The notes beneath the pieces are model-generated. The model had not been told where the DNA came from, did no database searches, and saw only the letters and a program-made list of their open reading frames with translations. A DNA stretch of 64,000 nucleotides from Phyllobacterium myrsinacearum (GTDB lineage: Bacteria; Pseudomonadota; Alphaproteobacteria; Rhizobiales; Rhizobiaceae), in assembly GCF_014138285.1 (NCBI RefSeq), contig NZ_JACGXN010000002.1, positions 248,001 to 312,000 of the forward strand. Direction: 5' to 3'. Numbering within the stretch: position 1 is the stretch's first letter; every line of letters starts with the position of its first letter. Positions 54,601-61,947 of the stretch are shown piece after piece. A program made the translations under genes and the position numbers.

Positions 54601-55353
54601 GCTCTCCAGCGTCGCGATGGAAACCGGGTCTTTCAAACTGGAGACAAACACTGGCAGGGGATTGAGCCCCTTGACACGCAACGCATCGAGGAGCGCCGCA
54701 ACCGGCTGCGTCTGGCCGCTCTGCACCAGCGCCCGGTAGAAGCAGATCGCAACGACAGGCGCTCCTTCGGTCCAGTCATGGCGCATCTCTTCCAGAGAGG
54801 GTGCTGAATTGCCGGGCCACCACAACCCAGCCTTGAGCAGAGGAGCAGCTTCCTGCGGCTTTTCACCCGAAGAAATCAGTGCTGCACAATAATCGAGGAA
54901 GCGCTGGGCATTCTGCGCCCCGCCCTCCAGCAGATAATGCCAGAGCGCATCGCGATCATGCCGGGCAATGGTCGAAAACCGGTCGAGCCCCGGATCGGGT
55001 TTGTCGTCACCCGGCAGCACCGCAAGTTTTACCTTGTGATTGACCGCGCAGGCATGCAGCGCCTCCAGACCATAGGGCCAGTAGCTCTCGCCGCCAATCA
55101 CCCTGATGACAATCAGCCTGGCATGCCGCGCCGTCCGCTCGACATAGGCATCGACGGACATCGGGTGTGACAGGCTCATCATGTTGGCAAGGCGCAACGA
55201 AACCGCGCCGTCGCCCTGCCGCCGTGCGGAGGCCAGACTGGCAAGCTCCGTATCGGCAGCAGAGAGAAACAACACATCTCCCGGCGTCTGGCCGAGGTCG
55301 ATAGCCTCGGTGCCTTCAGCGATGGTGCCTTTCTGGGCGAGTAGGAGATGCAT
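51622..55353 (-). CDS. cobN: Cobaltochelatase subunit CobN
   Basis: A 1243-residue giant subunit of the aerobic ATP-dependent cobaltochelatase, which inserts cobalt into hydrogenobyrinic acid a,c-diamide. Typical segments include YPNRDGRLGNGVGLDTPAG, VHVGKHGNLEWLPGKSLAL and, near the end, GVMRHGYKGAFEMAATVDYLF. The length is normal. The partner subunits CobS/CobT of the chelatase are not in the window; the cobS fragment at base 1 is the unrelated cobalamin synthase. It lies 14 bases after cobW. Confidence 0.97.
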   Translation of the reverse strand: MHLLLAQKGTIAEGTEAIDLGQTPGDVLFLSAADTELASLASARRQGDGAVSLRLANMMSLSHPMSVDAYVERTARHARLIVIRVIGGESYWPYGLEALHACAVNHKVKLAVLPGDDKPDPGLDRFSTIARHDRDALWHYLLEGGAQNAQRFLDYCAALISSGEKPQEAAPLLKAGLWWPGNSAPSLEEMRHDWTEGAPVVAICFYRALVQSGQTQPVAALLDALRVKGLNPLPVFVSSLKDPVSIATLESIFAEAPPAVVLNATGFAVSAPGSARKPTVLEYDGAMVLQVIFSGSSAEQWRLSDQGLSARDLAMNVALPEVDGRVLSRAVSFKSAQHFDEAVEANIVMHEPQADRVAFVAELASNWARLRRSKPSERRVALVMANYPNRDGRLGNGVGLDTPAGTWQVLKSMRDAGYDIADMPADGEALIRHLMAGPTNAASDGRDIRETISLNQYNSFFQSLPQVIQEKVTARWGAPDTDPFFLDAARGFALPLSRFGSVLVGIQPARGYNIDPKDTYHSPDLVPPHGYLAFYAYLRGVYDAHAIVHVGKHGNLEWLPGKSLALSETCFPEAVLGPVPHIYPFIVNDPGEGTQAKRRSSAVIIDHLTPPLTRAESYGPLKDLEALVDEYYEASGVDPRRLVRLKVQILDLVRDIGLDSDAGIHEHDPDDLALQKLDAYLCDLKEMQIRDGLHIFGLSPEGRLLTDLVVALARVPRGSGVGADQSLQRAIAGDLGFAGFDPLDCDMAAPWSAERPEILSAVTNEPWRIAGDTVERIELLAAKLVAGEITCAAEWQATQTVLDGIRTNLHPAVMACGEAEMTGLMTALDGRFVAPGPSGAPTRGRPDVLPTGRNFFSVDSRAVPTPAAWELGQKSAELLIRRYTQDHGEWPTSLGLTAWGTSNMRTGGDDIAQALALIGVKPVWDMASRRVTGYEIISPAVLGRPRVDVTLRISGFFRDAFPDQIALFDTAVRAVGALQEDAEDNPIALRMRTEQARLVAEGADEKTAKQRAGFRVFGSKPGAYGAGLQTLIDEKAWDKRDDLAEAWLVWGGYAYGAGEEGKAERGLLEERLRSVQAVVQNQDNREHDLLDSDDYYQFEGGMSAAVEQLSGERPTIYHNDHSRPEKPVIRTLDEEIGRTVRGRVTNPKWIAGVMRHGYKGAFEMAATVDYLFAFAATTGAVRNHHFEAVYQAFLMDEDVRTFLKDKNPHALRDIAEKLEEAVERGFWTPRSNSARYELGKLAA

Positions 55354-55367
55354 TCAGGTTCCTATCG

Positions 55368-56420
55368 TCAGGCAGCAGCGGCGGTGACAGCCGATGTGAT
55401 GGCATCATTGTCGATGTCATGCAGGCCGATGACGACGAAACGGGTCTGCCGCTCTTCACCCGGATTCCACGCGCGGTCGAAGTAATGTTCGATGCGCGTG
55501 CCGACAGCCTGTACCACCAGACGCATGGGCTTGCCGGGAACATCGGCAAAGCCTTTGAGGCGCAGGATATCGTGATCGGCAATCACGGTTTTCAGCTTTT
55601 CGACAAAGCTCTTGGGTTCGGTAACCGGGCCAAGTCCAACGACAAAGCTTTCGAACTCGTCATGGTCGTGTTCTTCACCCGCTTCATGTTCCATTTCATG
55701 ATGCGACTTGCGGTTGGCAATGTCCTCTTCGGTGCCGACACCAAGGCCAAGCAGCAATTCATTGCTGAGCTTGCCGAAGCTTGCCGACACCATGTTGAGC
55801 GAGCGCGACGAGCGGCTCTGCACATCGCCGCGCACACCCTCCAGCTGCTTGTCGCTGATCAGGTCCGTCTTGTTTAGAACAATCAGGTCGGCAGCACGGA
55901 TCTGGTCTTCGAACAGTTCTTCGAGCGGGCTGTCATGGTCAAGCGATTCATCCTGAATGCGCTGGGCATCCACCTTATCATGGTCATCGGCAAACCGGCC
56001 CTCGGACACGGCGGAAGCGTCGATCACCGTGACAACACCGTCAACCGTCACCTGCGTCTTGATCTCCGGCCAGTTGAATGCGGCAACCAGCGGCTGCGGC
56101 AGTGCAAGGCCCGAGGTCTCGATGACGATATGGTCAAAACGGTCCGGACGGTCGAGCAGCTTGGTCATGGTCGGAATGAAATCGTCGGCCACGGTGCAGC
56201 AGATGCAGCCATTGTTAAGCTCGATCACATCCTCGTCGCGGCAGGCTTCAATGCCGCAACCCTTGAGCAGGCCACCATCGACACCGAGATCACCGAACTC
56301 ATTGATGATGAGTGCGATGCGCTTGCCATTGGCGTTTTCGAGCAGATTGCGGATCATCGTGGTTTTGCCCGAACCGAGAAAACCGGTGATGACCGTTGCT
56401 GGAATCTTCTGACCCTGCAT
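55368..56420 (-). CDS. cobW: CobW GTPase, cobalt-associated metallochaperone
   Basis: A 350-residue G3E GTPase. The P-loop is GFLGSGKT at 13-20, the metal motif GCICC lies at 71-75, and NKTD at about 183 gives guanine specificity. A His/Asp/Glu-rich stretch at 240-254 could bind extra cobalt. CobW is believed to supply cobalt to the chelatase. It lies four bases after cobP and 14 before cobN, inside the riboswitch-controlled operon. Confidence 0.95.
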   Translation of the reverse strand: MQGQKIPATVITGFLGSGKTTMIRNLLENANGKRIALIINEFGDLGVDGGLLKGCGIEACRDEDVIELNNGCICCTVADDFIPTMTKLLDRPDRFDHIVIETSGLALPQPLVAAFNWPEIKTQVTVDGVVTVIDASAVSEGRFADDHDKVDAQRIQDESLDHDSPLEELFEDQIRAADLIVLNKTDLISDKQLEGVRGDVQSRSSRSLNMVSASFGKLSNELLLGLGVGTEEDIANRKSHHEMEHEAGEEHDHDEFESFVVGLGPVTEPKSFVEKLKTVIADHDILRLKGFADVPGKPMRLVVQAVGTRIEHYFDRAWNPGEERQTRFVVIGLHDIDNDAITSAVTAAAA

Positions 56421-56424
56421 ATTC

Positions 56425-56958
56425 CTATCCCTTCATTGTGAGCGGCAGCCCTGCTGCCACGAAATAGACTGTTGCCGCGGCCTGCGCCACGGCCTGATGG
56501 AGACGTCCGGCATGATCACGAAAATCGCGCGCCATGCGGTTCTCCGGAACAATGCCGAGACCCACTTCGTTCGAAACCAGAACGATCGAGCCCTGAAGTT
56601 TCGGCAGCGCTTGCACGAGCTGCCGTGTCTCGGCGGTGATATCGCGCTCGGCCATCATCAGATTGGTCAGCCAGAGCGTCAGGCAATCGACGAGGATCGC
56701 CTTTCCGTCGGCAGCAACCCCTTGCAGGGTGTCCACCAGATCGAGCGGTTCTTCAATGGTGTGCCAGGATGAACCACGCTGCGCCTTGTGCAGGTCGATG
56801 CGTACCGACATTTCCTCGTCCCAGGCTCGGCCGGTTGCGACATAGACCAGCTCAAGACCGGAGGCCGTGATCAGGCCTTCAGCAAAGCTGGATTTGCCCG
56901 AGCGGGCACCGCCGAGAATGAACGATATGCCGTGATTCAGCTGATGCATCGCCGTCAC
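56425..56958 (-). CDS. cobP: Adenosylcobinamide kinase / guanylyltransferase
   Basis: A 177-residue bifunctional enzyme that phosphorylates adenosylcobinamide and then activates it with GMP. The P-loop is [15 protein letters not shown], and [12 protein letters not shown] and [18 protein letters not shown] are typical. The first in-frame start is GTG at 56958, with ATG at 56949 three codons later. Neither has its own ribosome binding site. The upstream 27-codon leader frame ends in TGA overlapping this GTG by four bases, so translation is probably coupled. Confidence 0.94.
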   Translation of the reverse strand: MTAMHQLNHGISFILGGARSGKSSFAEGLITASGLELVYVATGRAWDEEMSVRIDLHKAQRGSSWHTIEEPLDLVDTLQGVAADGKAILVDCLTLWLTNLMMAERDITAETRQLVQALPKLQGSIVLVSNEVGLGIVPENRMARDFRDHAGRLHQAVAQAAATVYFVAAGLPLTMKG

Positions 56959-57038
56959 TGCAATCGCAATGAACCGTCAGGCGTGATCAAACAGAATGGT
57001 GGCGGGAAAACGGGCGAATGCGCCATGCGAGCAGCCAT
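56955..57038 (-). CDS. 27-residue leader ORF between riboswitch and cobP
   Basis: A short frame starting ATG at 57038 and ending TGA at 56955. Its start is preceded by a strong GGAGG (57048-57044) five bases upstream, the best ribosome binding site in the region. The peptide begins [14 protein letters not shown] and ends SLRLQ. The last four bases overlap the cobP GTG. Because cobP lacks its own site, ribosomes finishing this frame would probably restart on cobP. Coding function is inferred from the ribosome binding site and overlap alone; I do not recognise the peptide. Confidence 0.6.
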   Translation of the reverse strand: MAARMAHSPVFPPPFCLITPDGSLRLQ

Positions 57039-57122
57039 AACAACCTCCGTGCTGGGCTTGAAGGGACACGACCCTCCGGTTCTTGGGCAGGATTACCCCA
57101 AGCGATTCCTGGGAAACGCTCT

Positions 57123-57333
57123 ATGACTGGCAGGTCTCCTGGCTCGCGGGTCACAGGATGAATGCCGCCTTCCCGGTTTCCCAGTGGCTGCCGTCTGCAC
57201 ATGCGTCAGGCTTTGCATTGATCCTCGCCGCTCTACAGTCGCGGGGTCGGCTGCGGTGGGATCGCCCTTTAGGGTACGACCGTCGCATTCCCTTTTGATC
57301 CCTTGGCCTTTGGCCAATATGGGAACCAATCAT
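57123..57333 (-). promoter_or_regulatory. Cobalamin (B12) riboswitch controlling cobP-cobW-cobN-cobO
   Basis: On the minus strand the B12 box CGAGCCAGGAGACCTGCC lies at 57146-57129. Upstream are AAAAGGGAA (about 57295), GCCACTGGGAAACCGGGAAG and the other conserved blocks of the aptamer in the correct order. Closing stem P1 pairs ATGATTGG (57333-57326) with CCAGTCAT (57130-57123). Binding of adenosylcobalamin should reduce expression of the operon. No clear terminator with a T-run follows, which points to control of translation, probably at the leader ORF. Confidence 0.95.
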
Positions 57334-57398
57334 GGCTGGGACGTTATTCATCCCCCACGGGAAATGTCAATTGAAACTGCGTGGTTTGCTCGGGCAGC

Positions 57399-57573
57399 GA
57401 TGCTTTGCTCGCATGTGCTGCGGTGCGTGGTTCGACAAGCTCACCATGAGGGAGATTATAGCTGCAAGACCAATCGGAAATATTGCAGTATGAATATTCT
57501 TGCAGAACTAGCTCCCTGCAATCTTCCATCTCCCTCATGGTGAGCTTGTCGAACCACCCACCGCAGCACATGC
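57399..57573. repeat. Dispersed inverted repeat, family A, copy 3, running into cobQ
   Basis: The arms 57411-57455 and 57529-57573 (45 bases) are complementary with one mismatch and contain the family core GTGGTTCGACAAGCTCACC. Similarity continues outward on the left to about 57399, with three differences, matching cobQ coding sequence on the other side. The right arm thus overlaps the last 13 cobQ codons and its stop. Confidence 0.93.
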
Positions 57574-59013
57574 AAACAAGGCATCCACATCAAGTACGGC
57601 TTCCAGCTCCGCCGCGATGGCATCAAGCGCAGCATCCACCCCGGCCTTATAATCGAACGCCTCCGCTGCAATGCCCATCGTGCCGAGAAGCGCGGCGCGA
57701 AACTGGTCCGCCCCGAATAGTCCATGCAGGTAGGTGCCGAAAACCTTGCCGTCGGCCGATATGGCGCCGTCATTGACGCCGTTGATACGGACAGCCGGAC
57801 TGGAACAATCCGGGCCGGTCGTCCTGCCCAGATGAATCTCGTAGCCATCAAGCGGCAGATCGAATTGCAGGGAATGCGCCGCCACATTGCGCACGGTCTT
57901 TTCCGGCTCCATCACCGTATCGATATCGAGATGACCGAGCCCTGCGGTTTCCTTTACGCTGCCCTCGATACCGCTGGGGTCGCGTACGGTTCTGCCGAGC
58001 ATCTGGAAACCGCCGCATATGCCGATGATATGGCCGCCGCGCCGCCGGTGCAGGTCGAGATCCTTGTCCCAGCCGTTCTCGCGGAAGCGCAGGAGGTCGC
58101 TGATGGTGGATTTCGAGCCGGGAATGATGACCAGCCCCGCATCGGCAGGCAGGCGCTCACCGCTGCGCACCATCACTACATCCACCTGCGGTTCGGCCAT
58201 CAGCGGGTCGAGATCGTCAAAATTGGCGATACGGTCGAGCACCGGCACGGCGATCTTCAGCGCCCGGCCCTCACCCTTCACCAGGCGTTCCAGCACGACG
58301 GAATCTTCGGCCGGCAGCCGCGCCGCGTCCTTCAGCCACGGAACAACACCGAAAGACGGCCAGCCGGTGAACTGGGTAATGGCTTTCAGGCCATCGTCAA
58401 ACAGCGAGACGTCGCCGCGAAACTTGTTGATGATATAGCCGGCAATCATCTCCCGGTCTTCCCGCTGCAGGATCGCATGGGTGCCGACAAGCGAGGCGAT
58501 CACTCCGCCGCGATCGATGTCGCCGACCAGAACCACGGGAACATTGGCGCGGATGGCAAAGCCCATATTGGCGATATCGCCCGCCCGCAGGTTGATTTCG
58601 GCAGGAGAACCCGCGCCCTCCACAATAACCAGATCGGCGCCATCGCGAACAATGTCCCACGAGGCCATCACCGCATCGAGCAGCTGCGCCTTGAATTTCT
58701 GGTAATCGCGGCCCTTGGCCTGCCCCCAGACTTTCCCCTGCACGATGATCTGACTGCCGGTCTCCGACTGCGGTTTCAACAGCACTGGATTCATGTGCAC
58801 GGACGAGGGCACACCGCAGGCGACGGCCTGCAGCCATTGCGCCCGGCCGATCTCGCCACCATCGTCGCTCACCGCTGCATTGTTGGACATATTCTGCGGT
58901 TTGAACGGCCGAACATCCAATCCGCGATTGCGGGCAAGCCGGCAAAGTCCGGCCACCAGGACGGATTTACCAACATCTGACCCTGTTCCTTGCAACATGA
59001 TTGCGTGCGTCAT
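57535..59013 (-). CDS. cobQ: Cobyric acid synthase
   Basis: A 492-residue glutamine-dependent amidotransferase that amidates four corrin side chains. LQGTGSDVGKSVLVAGLCRL at the N-terminus, SMNPVLLKPQ-like HMNPVLLKPQSETGSQ and IVEGAGSPAEINLR follow; the glutaminase Cys lies in GICGGFQMLG. The last residues (AAVGGSTSSP) and the stop codon are encoded by a family A repeat arm, so the C-terminus is foreign to the family, although the conserved core is intact. It has no riboswitch of its own and is divergent from the acyl-CoA dehydrogenase. Confidence 0.95.
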   Translation of the reverse strand: MTHAIMLQGTGSDVGKSVLVAGLCRLARNRGLDVRPFKPQNMSNNAAVSDDGGEIGRAQWLQAVACGVPSSVHMNPVLLKPQSETGSQIIVQGKVWGQAKGRDYQKFKAQLLDAVMASWDIVRDGADLVIVEGAGSPAEINLRAGDIANMGFAIRANVPVVLVGDIDRGGVIASLVGTHAILQREDREMIAGYIINKFRGDVSLFDDGLKAITQFTGWPSFGVVPWLKDAARLPAEDSVVLERLVKGEGRALKIAVPVLDRIANFDDLDPLMAEPQVDVVMVRSGERLPADAGLVIIPGSKSTISDLLRFRENGWDKDLDLHRRRGGHIIGICGGFQMLGRTVRDPSGIEGSVKETAGLGHLDIDTVMEPEKTVRNVAAHSLQFDLPLDGYEIHLGRTTGPDCSSPAVRINGVNDGAISADGKVFGTYLHGLFGADQFRAALLGTMGIAAEAFDYKAGVDAALDAIAAELEAVLDVDALFACAAVGGSTSSP

Positions 59014-59132
59014 GGGCTTTGAGTAGCGGATATGTCTTTCTCTTCCTAGCCCCCGGCAAAACGCATCTGAATCGTTGCGCGGCCCCGCGCTTGCGATAGA
59101 GTGGAAATCAAGAGGAATACAGGGAGGTTATC

Positions 59133-60299
59133 ATGGATGCGGTCATTGATACGGCGTCCAGCCAGTTCGAACTCAATGAGGATCAGCTGGCGATTCAGGA
59201 CATGGCGCGCGCCTTTGCGGCAGACCGTGTGGCGCCGAACGCGCTGGCCTGGGATCGGGACAAGCATTTTCCGGCCGATGTGATTCGTGAAACCGGCCCG
59301 CTCGGCATGGGCGGTATCTACACGAAGGAAGAATTCGGCGGTTCGGGACTGAAGCGGCTCGATGCGGTGCTAATCTTCGAAGCGCTGTCGGCGGCCTGCC
59401 CGGCCTTTTCGGCCTTCATTTCGATCCACAACATGGCGACATGGATGATCGATCTCTATGGCAATGACGAACAGCGACAGCGCTTCGTGCCACAGCTGAC
59501 ATCCATGGAGTGGCTGGCGAGCTATTGCCTGACCGAGCCCAATTCCGGCTCGGATGCCGCCGCTCTCAAAACCCGCGCAGTGCGCGACGGCGACCATTAC
59601 GTCCTCAACGGCGCCAAGCAGTTTATTTCAGGTGCCGGCGATACCGACCTTTACGTCACCATGGTGCGCACCGGCGAGGATGGCCCGAAGGGCATCTCTA
59701 CCCTGATCATCCCAAAGGATGCGCCCGGCCTTTCCTTTGGTGCCAATGAATTCAAGATGGGCTGGAACGCCCAGTCGACGCGGCAGGTGATTTTCGACAA
59801 TTGCCGCGTTCCCGTGGAAAACCGGCTTGGGGCGGAAGGCGATGGCTTCAAGATCGCCATGGGCGGCCTCGATGGCGGGCGCCTCAACATTGCCGCCTGC
59901 TCGCTCGGCGGCGCCCAGTCTGCACTCGACAAGGCTGTGACCTATGCGTCGGAGCGCAAGGCGTTCGGCAAGGCCATCAACCAGTTCCAGGCCCTGCAGT
60001 TCAAGCTGGCCGATATGGAAACGGAACTTTCGGCGGCGCGGGTTCTCCTCTACACGGCGGCGTCAAAGCTAGACCGCAAGGCGCATGATGCATCGAAATG
60101 GTCAGCCATGGCCAAGCGCTTCGTCACCGATACCGGCTTCAACGTCGCCAATGACGCGCTACAAATACACGGCGGCTACGGCTACCTGCACGATTACGGC
60201 GTGGAGAAACTGGTGCGCGACCTGCGCGTCCACCAGATTCTGGAAGGCACCAATGAAATCATGCGGGTGATCATTTCCCGCTCGATGATGGGCCGCTGA
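59133..60299 (+). CDS. Acyl-CoA dehydrogenase, probably isobutyryl-CoA dehydrogenase
   Basis: A 388-residue FAD enzyme. CLTEPNSGSDAAALKTRA, the FAD/substrate motif, lies near residue 130, and QIHGGYGYLHDYGVEKLVRD and ILEGTNEIMRVIISR near the end. The neighbour is 3-hydroxyisobutyrate dehydrogenase, so valine breakdown is likely and the substrate is probably isobutyryl-CoA. GGGAGG lies directly upstream of the start. The two genes are 47 bases apart. Confidence 0.88.
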   Translation: MDAVIDTASSQFELNEDQLAIQDMARAFAADRVAPNALAWDRDKHFPADVIRETGPLGMGGIYTKEEFGGSGLKRLDAVLIFEALSAACPAFSAFISIHNMATWMIDLYGNDEQRQRFVPQLTSMEWLASYCLTEPNSGSDAAALKTRAVRDGDHYVLNGAKQFISGAGDTDLYVTMVRTGEDGPKGISTLIIPKDAPGLSFGANEFKMGWNAQSTRQVIFDNCRVPVENRLGAEGDGFKIAMGGLDGGRLNIAACSLGGAQSALDKAVTYASERKAFGKAINQFQALQFKLADMETELSAARVLLYTAASKLDRKAHDASKWSAMAKRFVTDTGFNVANDALQIHGGYGYLHDYGVEKLVRDLRVHQILEGTNEIMRVIISRSMMGR

Positions 60300-60346
60300 A
60301 CCACACCGCATCCGACATAAAGAACACAATCAGGGAGAACGCTGCG

Positions 60347-61237
60347 ATGACGACAGTCGCTTTTATCGGTCTTGGCCATATGGGCAATCCCATGGCCGCC
60401 AATCTGGTCAAATCTGGCCATACGGTGCTGGGTTTTGATCTTTTGCCGGACAATCTCGCAACCGCCAAAGCAAATGGCGTGACCATTGCAGCAAGCGCGG
60501 TTGCCGCTATTGCCGACGCCGATGTCGTCATCACCATGCTGCCAGCGGGCAAGCACGTCCTGTCCGTCTATGCCGAGATTGCCCCGCACGCCAAAAAGGG
60601 TGCGCTGCTCATCGACTCCTCGACCATTGACGTGGATTCTGCCCGCAAGGCGCACGAGATCGCCAAAACCCACAGCCTGCTCTCGGTCGATGCTCCGGTA
60701 TCCGGTGGCATTGGCGGCGCGGCGGCAGGAACCCTGACGTTTATGGTTGGCGGCGCTGCCGATGCTTTTGCCGTTGCCGAGCCAATCTTGAAACCAATGG
60801 CAGGCCGCATCGTCCATTGCGGCGAGCCCGGCGCCGGTCAGGCCGCCAAGATCTGCAACAACATGATCCTCGGCATTTCCATGATCGGCGTCAGCGAAGC
60901 CTTCACGCTTGCCGAAAAACTCGGCCTGTCGCATCAGGCACTCTTTGACGTCGCCTCGACCTCATCGGGCCAGTGCTGGTCACTGACCACCTATTGCCCG
61001 GTTCCCGGCCCCGTGCCGACATCCCCGGCCAACAACAGCTACAAGCCCGGCTTTGCCGCCGCTCTGATGCTGAAGGATCTGAAGCTTTCGCAGGAAGCCG
61101 CCCGCAGTGTCGGTGCTGCGACACCGCTCGGCCAGCACGCGGAAGAGATCTATGCCCAATTCGGCGCCGCTGGCAACGAAGGGTCGGATTTCTCCGGCAT
61201 CATCAATTATCTGCGTGACGCCACCCGGGAAGGCTGA
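60347..61237 (+). CDS. mmsB: 3-hydroxyisobutyrate dehydrogenase
   Basis: A 296-residue NAD enzyme of valine catabolism. The Rossmann motif FIGLGHMGNPMAANLVK is at the N-terminus, VDAPVSGGIGGAAAGTLTFM contains the substrate-binding Ser/Gly, and KICNNMILGISMIGVSEA carries the catalytic Lys. It converts 3-hydroxyisobutyrate to methylmalonate semialdehyde. AGGGAGA precedes the start. The stop codon lies exactly at the junction of a short tandem duplication. Confidence 0.94.
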   Translation: MTTVAFIGLGHMGNPMAANLVKSGHTVLGFDLLPDNLATAKANGVTIAASAVAAIADADVVITMLPAGKHVLSVYAEIAPHAKKGALLIDSSTIDVDSARKAHEIAKTHSLLSVDAPVSGGIGGAAAGTLTFMVGGAADAFAVAEPILKPMAGRIVHCGEPGAGQAAKICNNMILGISMIGVSEAFTLAEKLGLSHQALFDVASTSSGQCWSLTTYCPVPGPVPTSPANNSYKPGFAAALMLKDLKLSQEAARSVGAATPLGQHAEEIYAQFGAAGNEGSDFSGIINYLRDATREG

Positions 61238-61263
61238 CGCCACCCGGGGAAGGCTGACGCCAC
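61216..61263. repeat. Short tandem duplication at the mmsB stop codon
   Basis: TGACGCCACCCGGGAAGGC (61216-61234) is followed by a 20-base copy with one extra G (61235-61254) and then a partial copy, TGACGCCAC (61255-61263). The mmsB stop TGA is the first three bases of the second unit. It looks like a slippage event. Confidence 0.9.
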
Positions 61264-61339
61264 GTGCGAAGAAAAGTCTGGAAATTTTCAAAATTTAGAT
61301 TTGCTTAAGCTCTCGCTAACCTCGCGGTAACGATGTCCG

Positions 61340-61497
61340 GTTAAAACTTTGCATGGAGCGGACAAGACCCTGCTCCATGCTCCGGATCAGGTACTGCGTA
61401 CCGGAGCTGTAATTTCTGCCAGCGTATTGTACGGCAGAAAGCCATGCGTAACTTGGCAAAAAACCGCGCTGTTCCTTACGGACAGGGCGGTTTTTGA
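61340..61497 (+). ncRNA. Candidate structured small RNA with intrinsic terminator
   Basis: No protein frame explains this stretch, but it contains consecutive stems. Stem 1 pairs GCATGGAGC (61351-61359) with GCTCCATGC (61372-61380). Stem 2 pairs TCCGG (61381-61385) and GTAC (61391-61394) with GTACCGGA (61398-61405) around a TGC loop, with a five-base bulge. Stem 3 pairs TTTCTGCC (61413-61420) with GGCAGAAA (61433-61440). A weaker GCCA/TGGC pair and a strong terminator ending in TTTTT follow. The 5' end is not defined. I do not recognise a known family. Confidence 0.6.
61458..61495 (+). terminator. Rho-independent terminator of the candidate small RNA
   Basis: AAAACCGCGCTGTTCC pairs with GGACAGGGCGGTTTT through a long stem with small interruptions and a TTAC loop, and ends in TTTTT at 61491-61495. 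It is too far from mmsB (220 bases after its stop) to be the simplest terminator for that operon, and it fits the end of the structured RNA. Confidence 0.82.
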
Positions 61498-61530
61498 CTT
61501 GAGGTCATTCCAGAAAACAGCGCAAAGAAA

Positions 61531-61554
61531 AACCGCCGCCCTGAGGCAGCGGTT
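61531..61554 (-). terminator. Rho-independent terminator facing the previous one
   Basis: AACCGCTGCC and GGCGGCGGTT (minus strand; 61554-61545 and 61540-61531) form a ten-pair stem with one G-T pair and a four-base loop, followed by TTTTCTTTG. It ends the transcript of the small gene starting at 61718. Confidence 0.85.
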
Positions 61555-61580
61555 CTCGGAAATTCCTGAAGCGTCAGCGA

Positions 61581-61718
61581 TCAGCCGGCCGAACGGGTCC
61601 AGATAAAGGAAACCGCGGAAGCAATGCCGCTCTTGAGATTGCTGGATGGCGCATTGCGCTTTTCCGTAGCATTCCAGGCAATGTGAACGCGATTGTTGCG
61701 ATTGAAGATGTAAAGCAT
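61581..61718 (-). CDS. 45-residue hypothetical protein
   Basis: A short frame with ATG at 61718, a TAGGTG element about five bases upstream, and an intrinsic terminator 26 bases after its stop; together these make a self-contained gene. The peptide begins MLYIFNRNNRVHIAWNAT and ends FIWTRSAG. It is basic, with no membrane segment or known motif. The start codon lies in a perfect ten-base-pair stem (61715-61724 with 61750-61759), so translation may depend on opening this structure. I do not recognise the family. Confidence 0.5.
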   Translation of the reverse strand: MLYIFNRNNRVHIAWNATEKRNAPSSNLKSGIASAVSFIWTRSAG

Positions 61719-61947
61719 TTGAGCACCTAAGGGTAAAACGTTTGTTGCCGCTCAAATGCGCTCTTTGCCTAAAGTTTGATCACGTTTTTTCGCCATGGCG
61801 TGTCGCATTTACAGCAATGACCATTGCAAATATGCATGGCAGCCATGCTAAAACGCCGCCTCTTCTGCCACAATTACTGGTGTTTCGATCGAAGCACCAG
61901 CAATATCAATGATGGCGCAGACAACAAGGCCGAAAACCCGCCTTAAT
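61719..61947. other. Intergenic region with three palindromes
   Basis: No gene is seen apart from the upstream control region of the 45-codon frame. GCTCAAATGC at 61750-61759 pairs with the start region of that frame. GCATGGCAGCCATGC (61834-61848) is a perfect 7+7 palindrome. CTGGTGTTTCGA/TCGAAGCACCAG (61877-61900) is a 24-base palindrome with one mismatch. None has a T-run, so they may be protein sites or 3'-end stems. Confidence 0.55.

Noticed and set aside
52924-54807. 627-codon open frame on the plus strand over cobN
   Set aside because: It is antisense to a conserved and complete cobN and shows a shadow-type composition.
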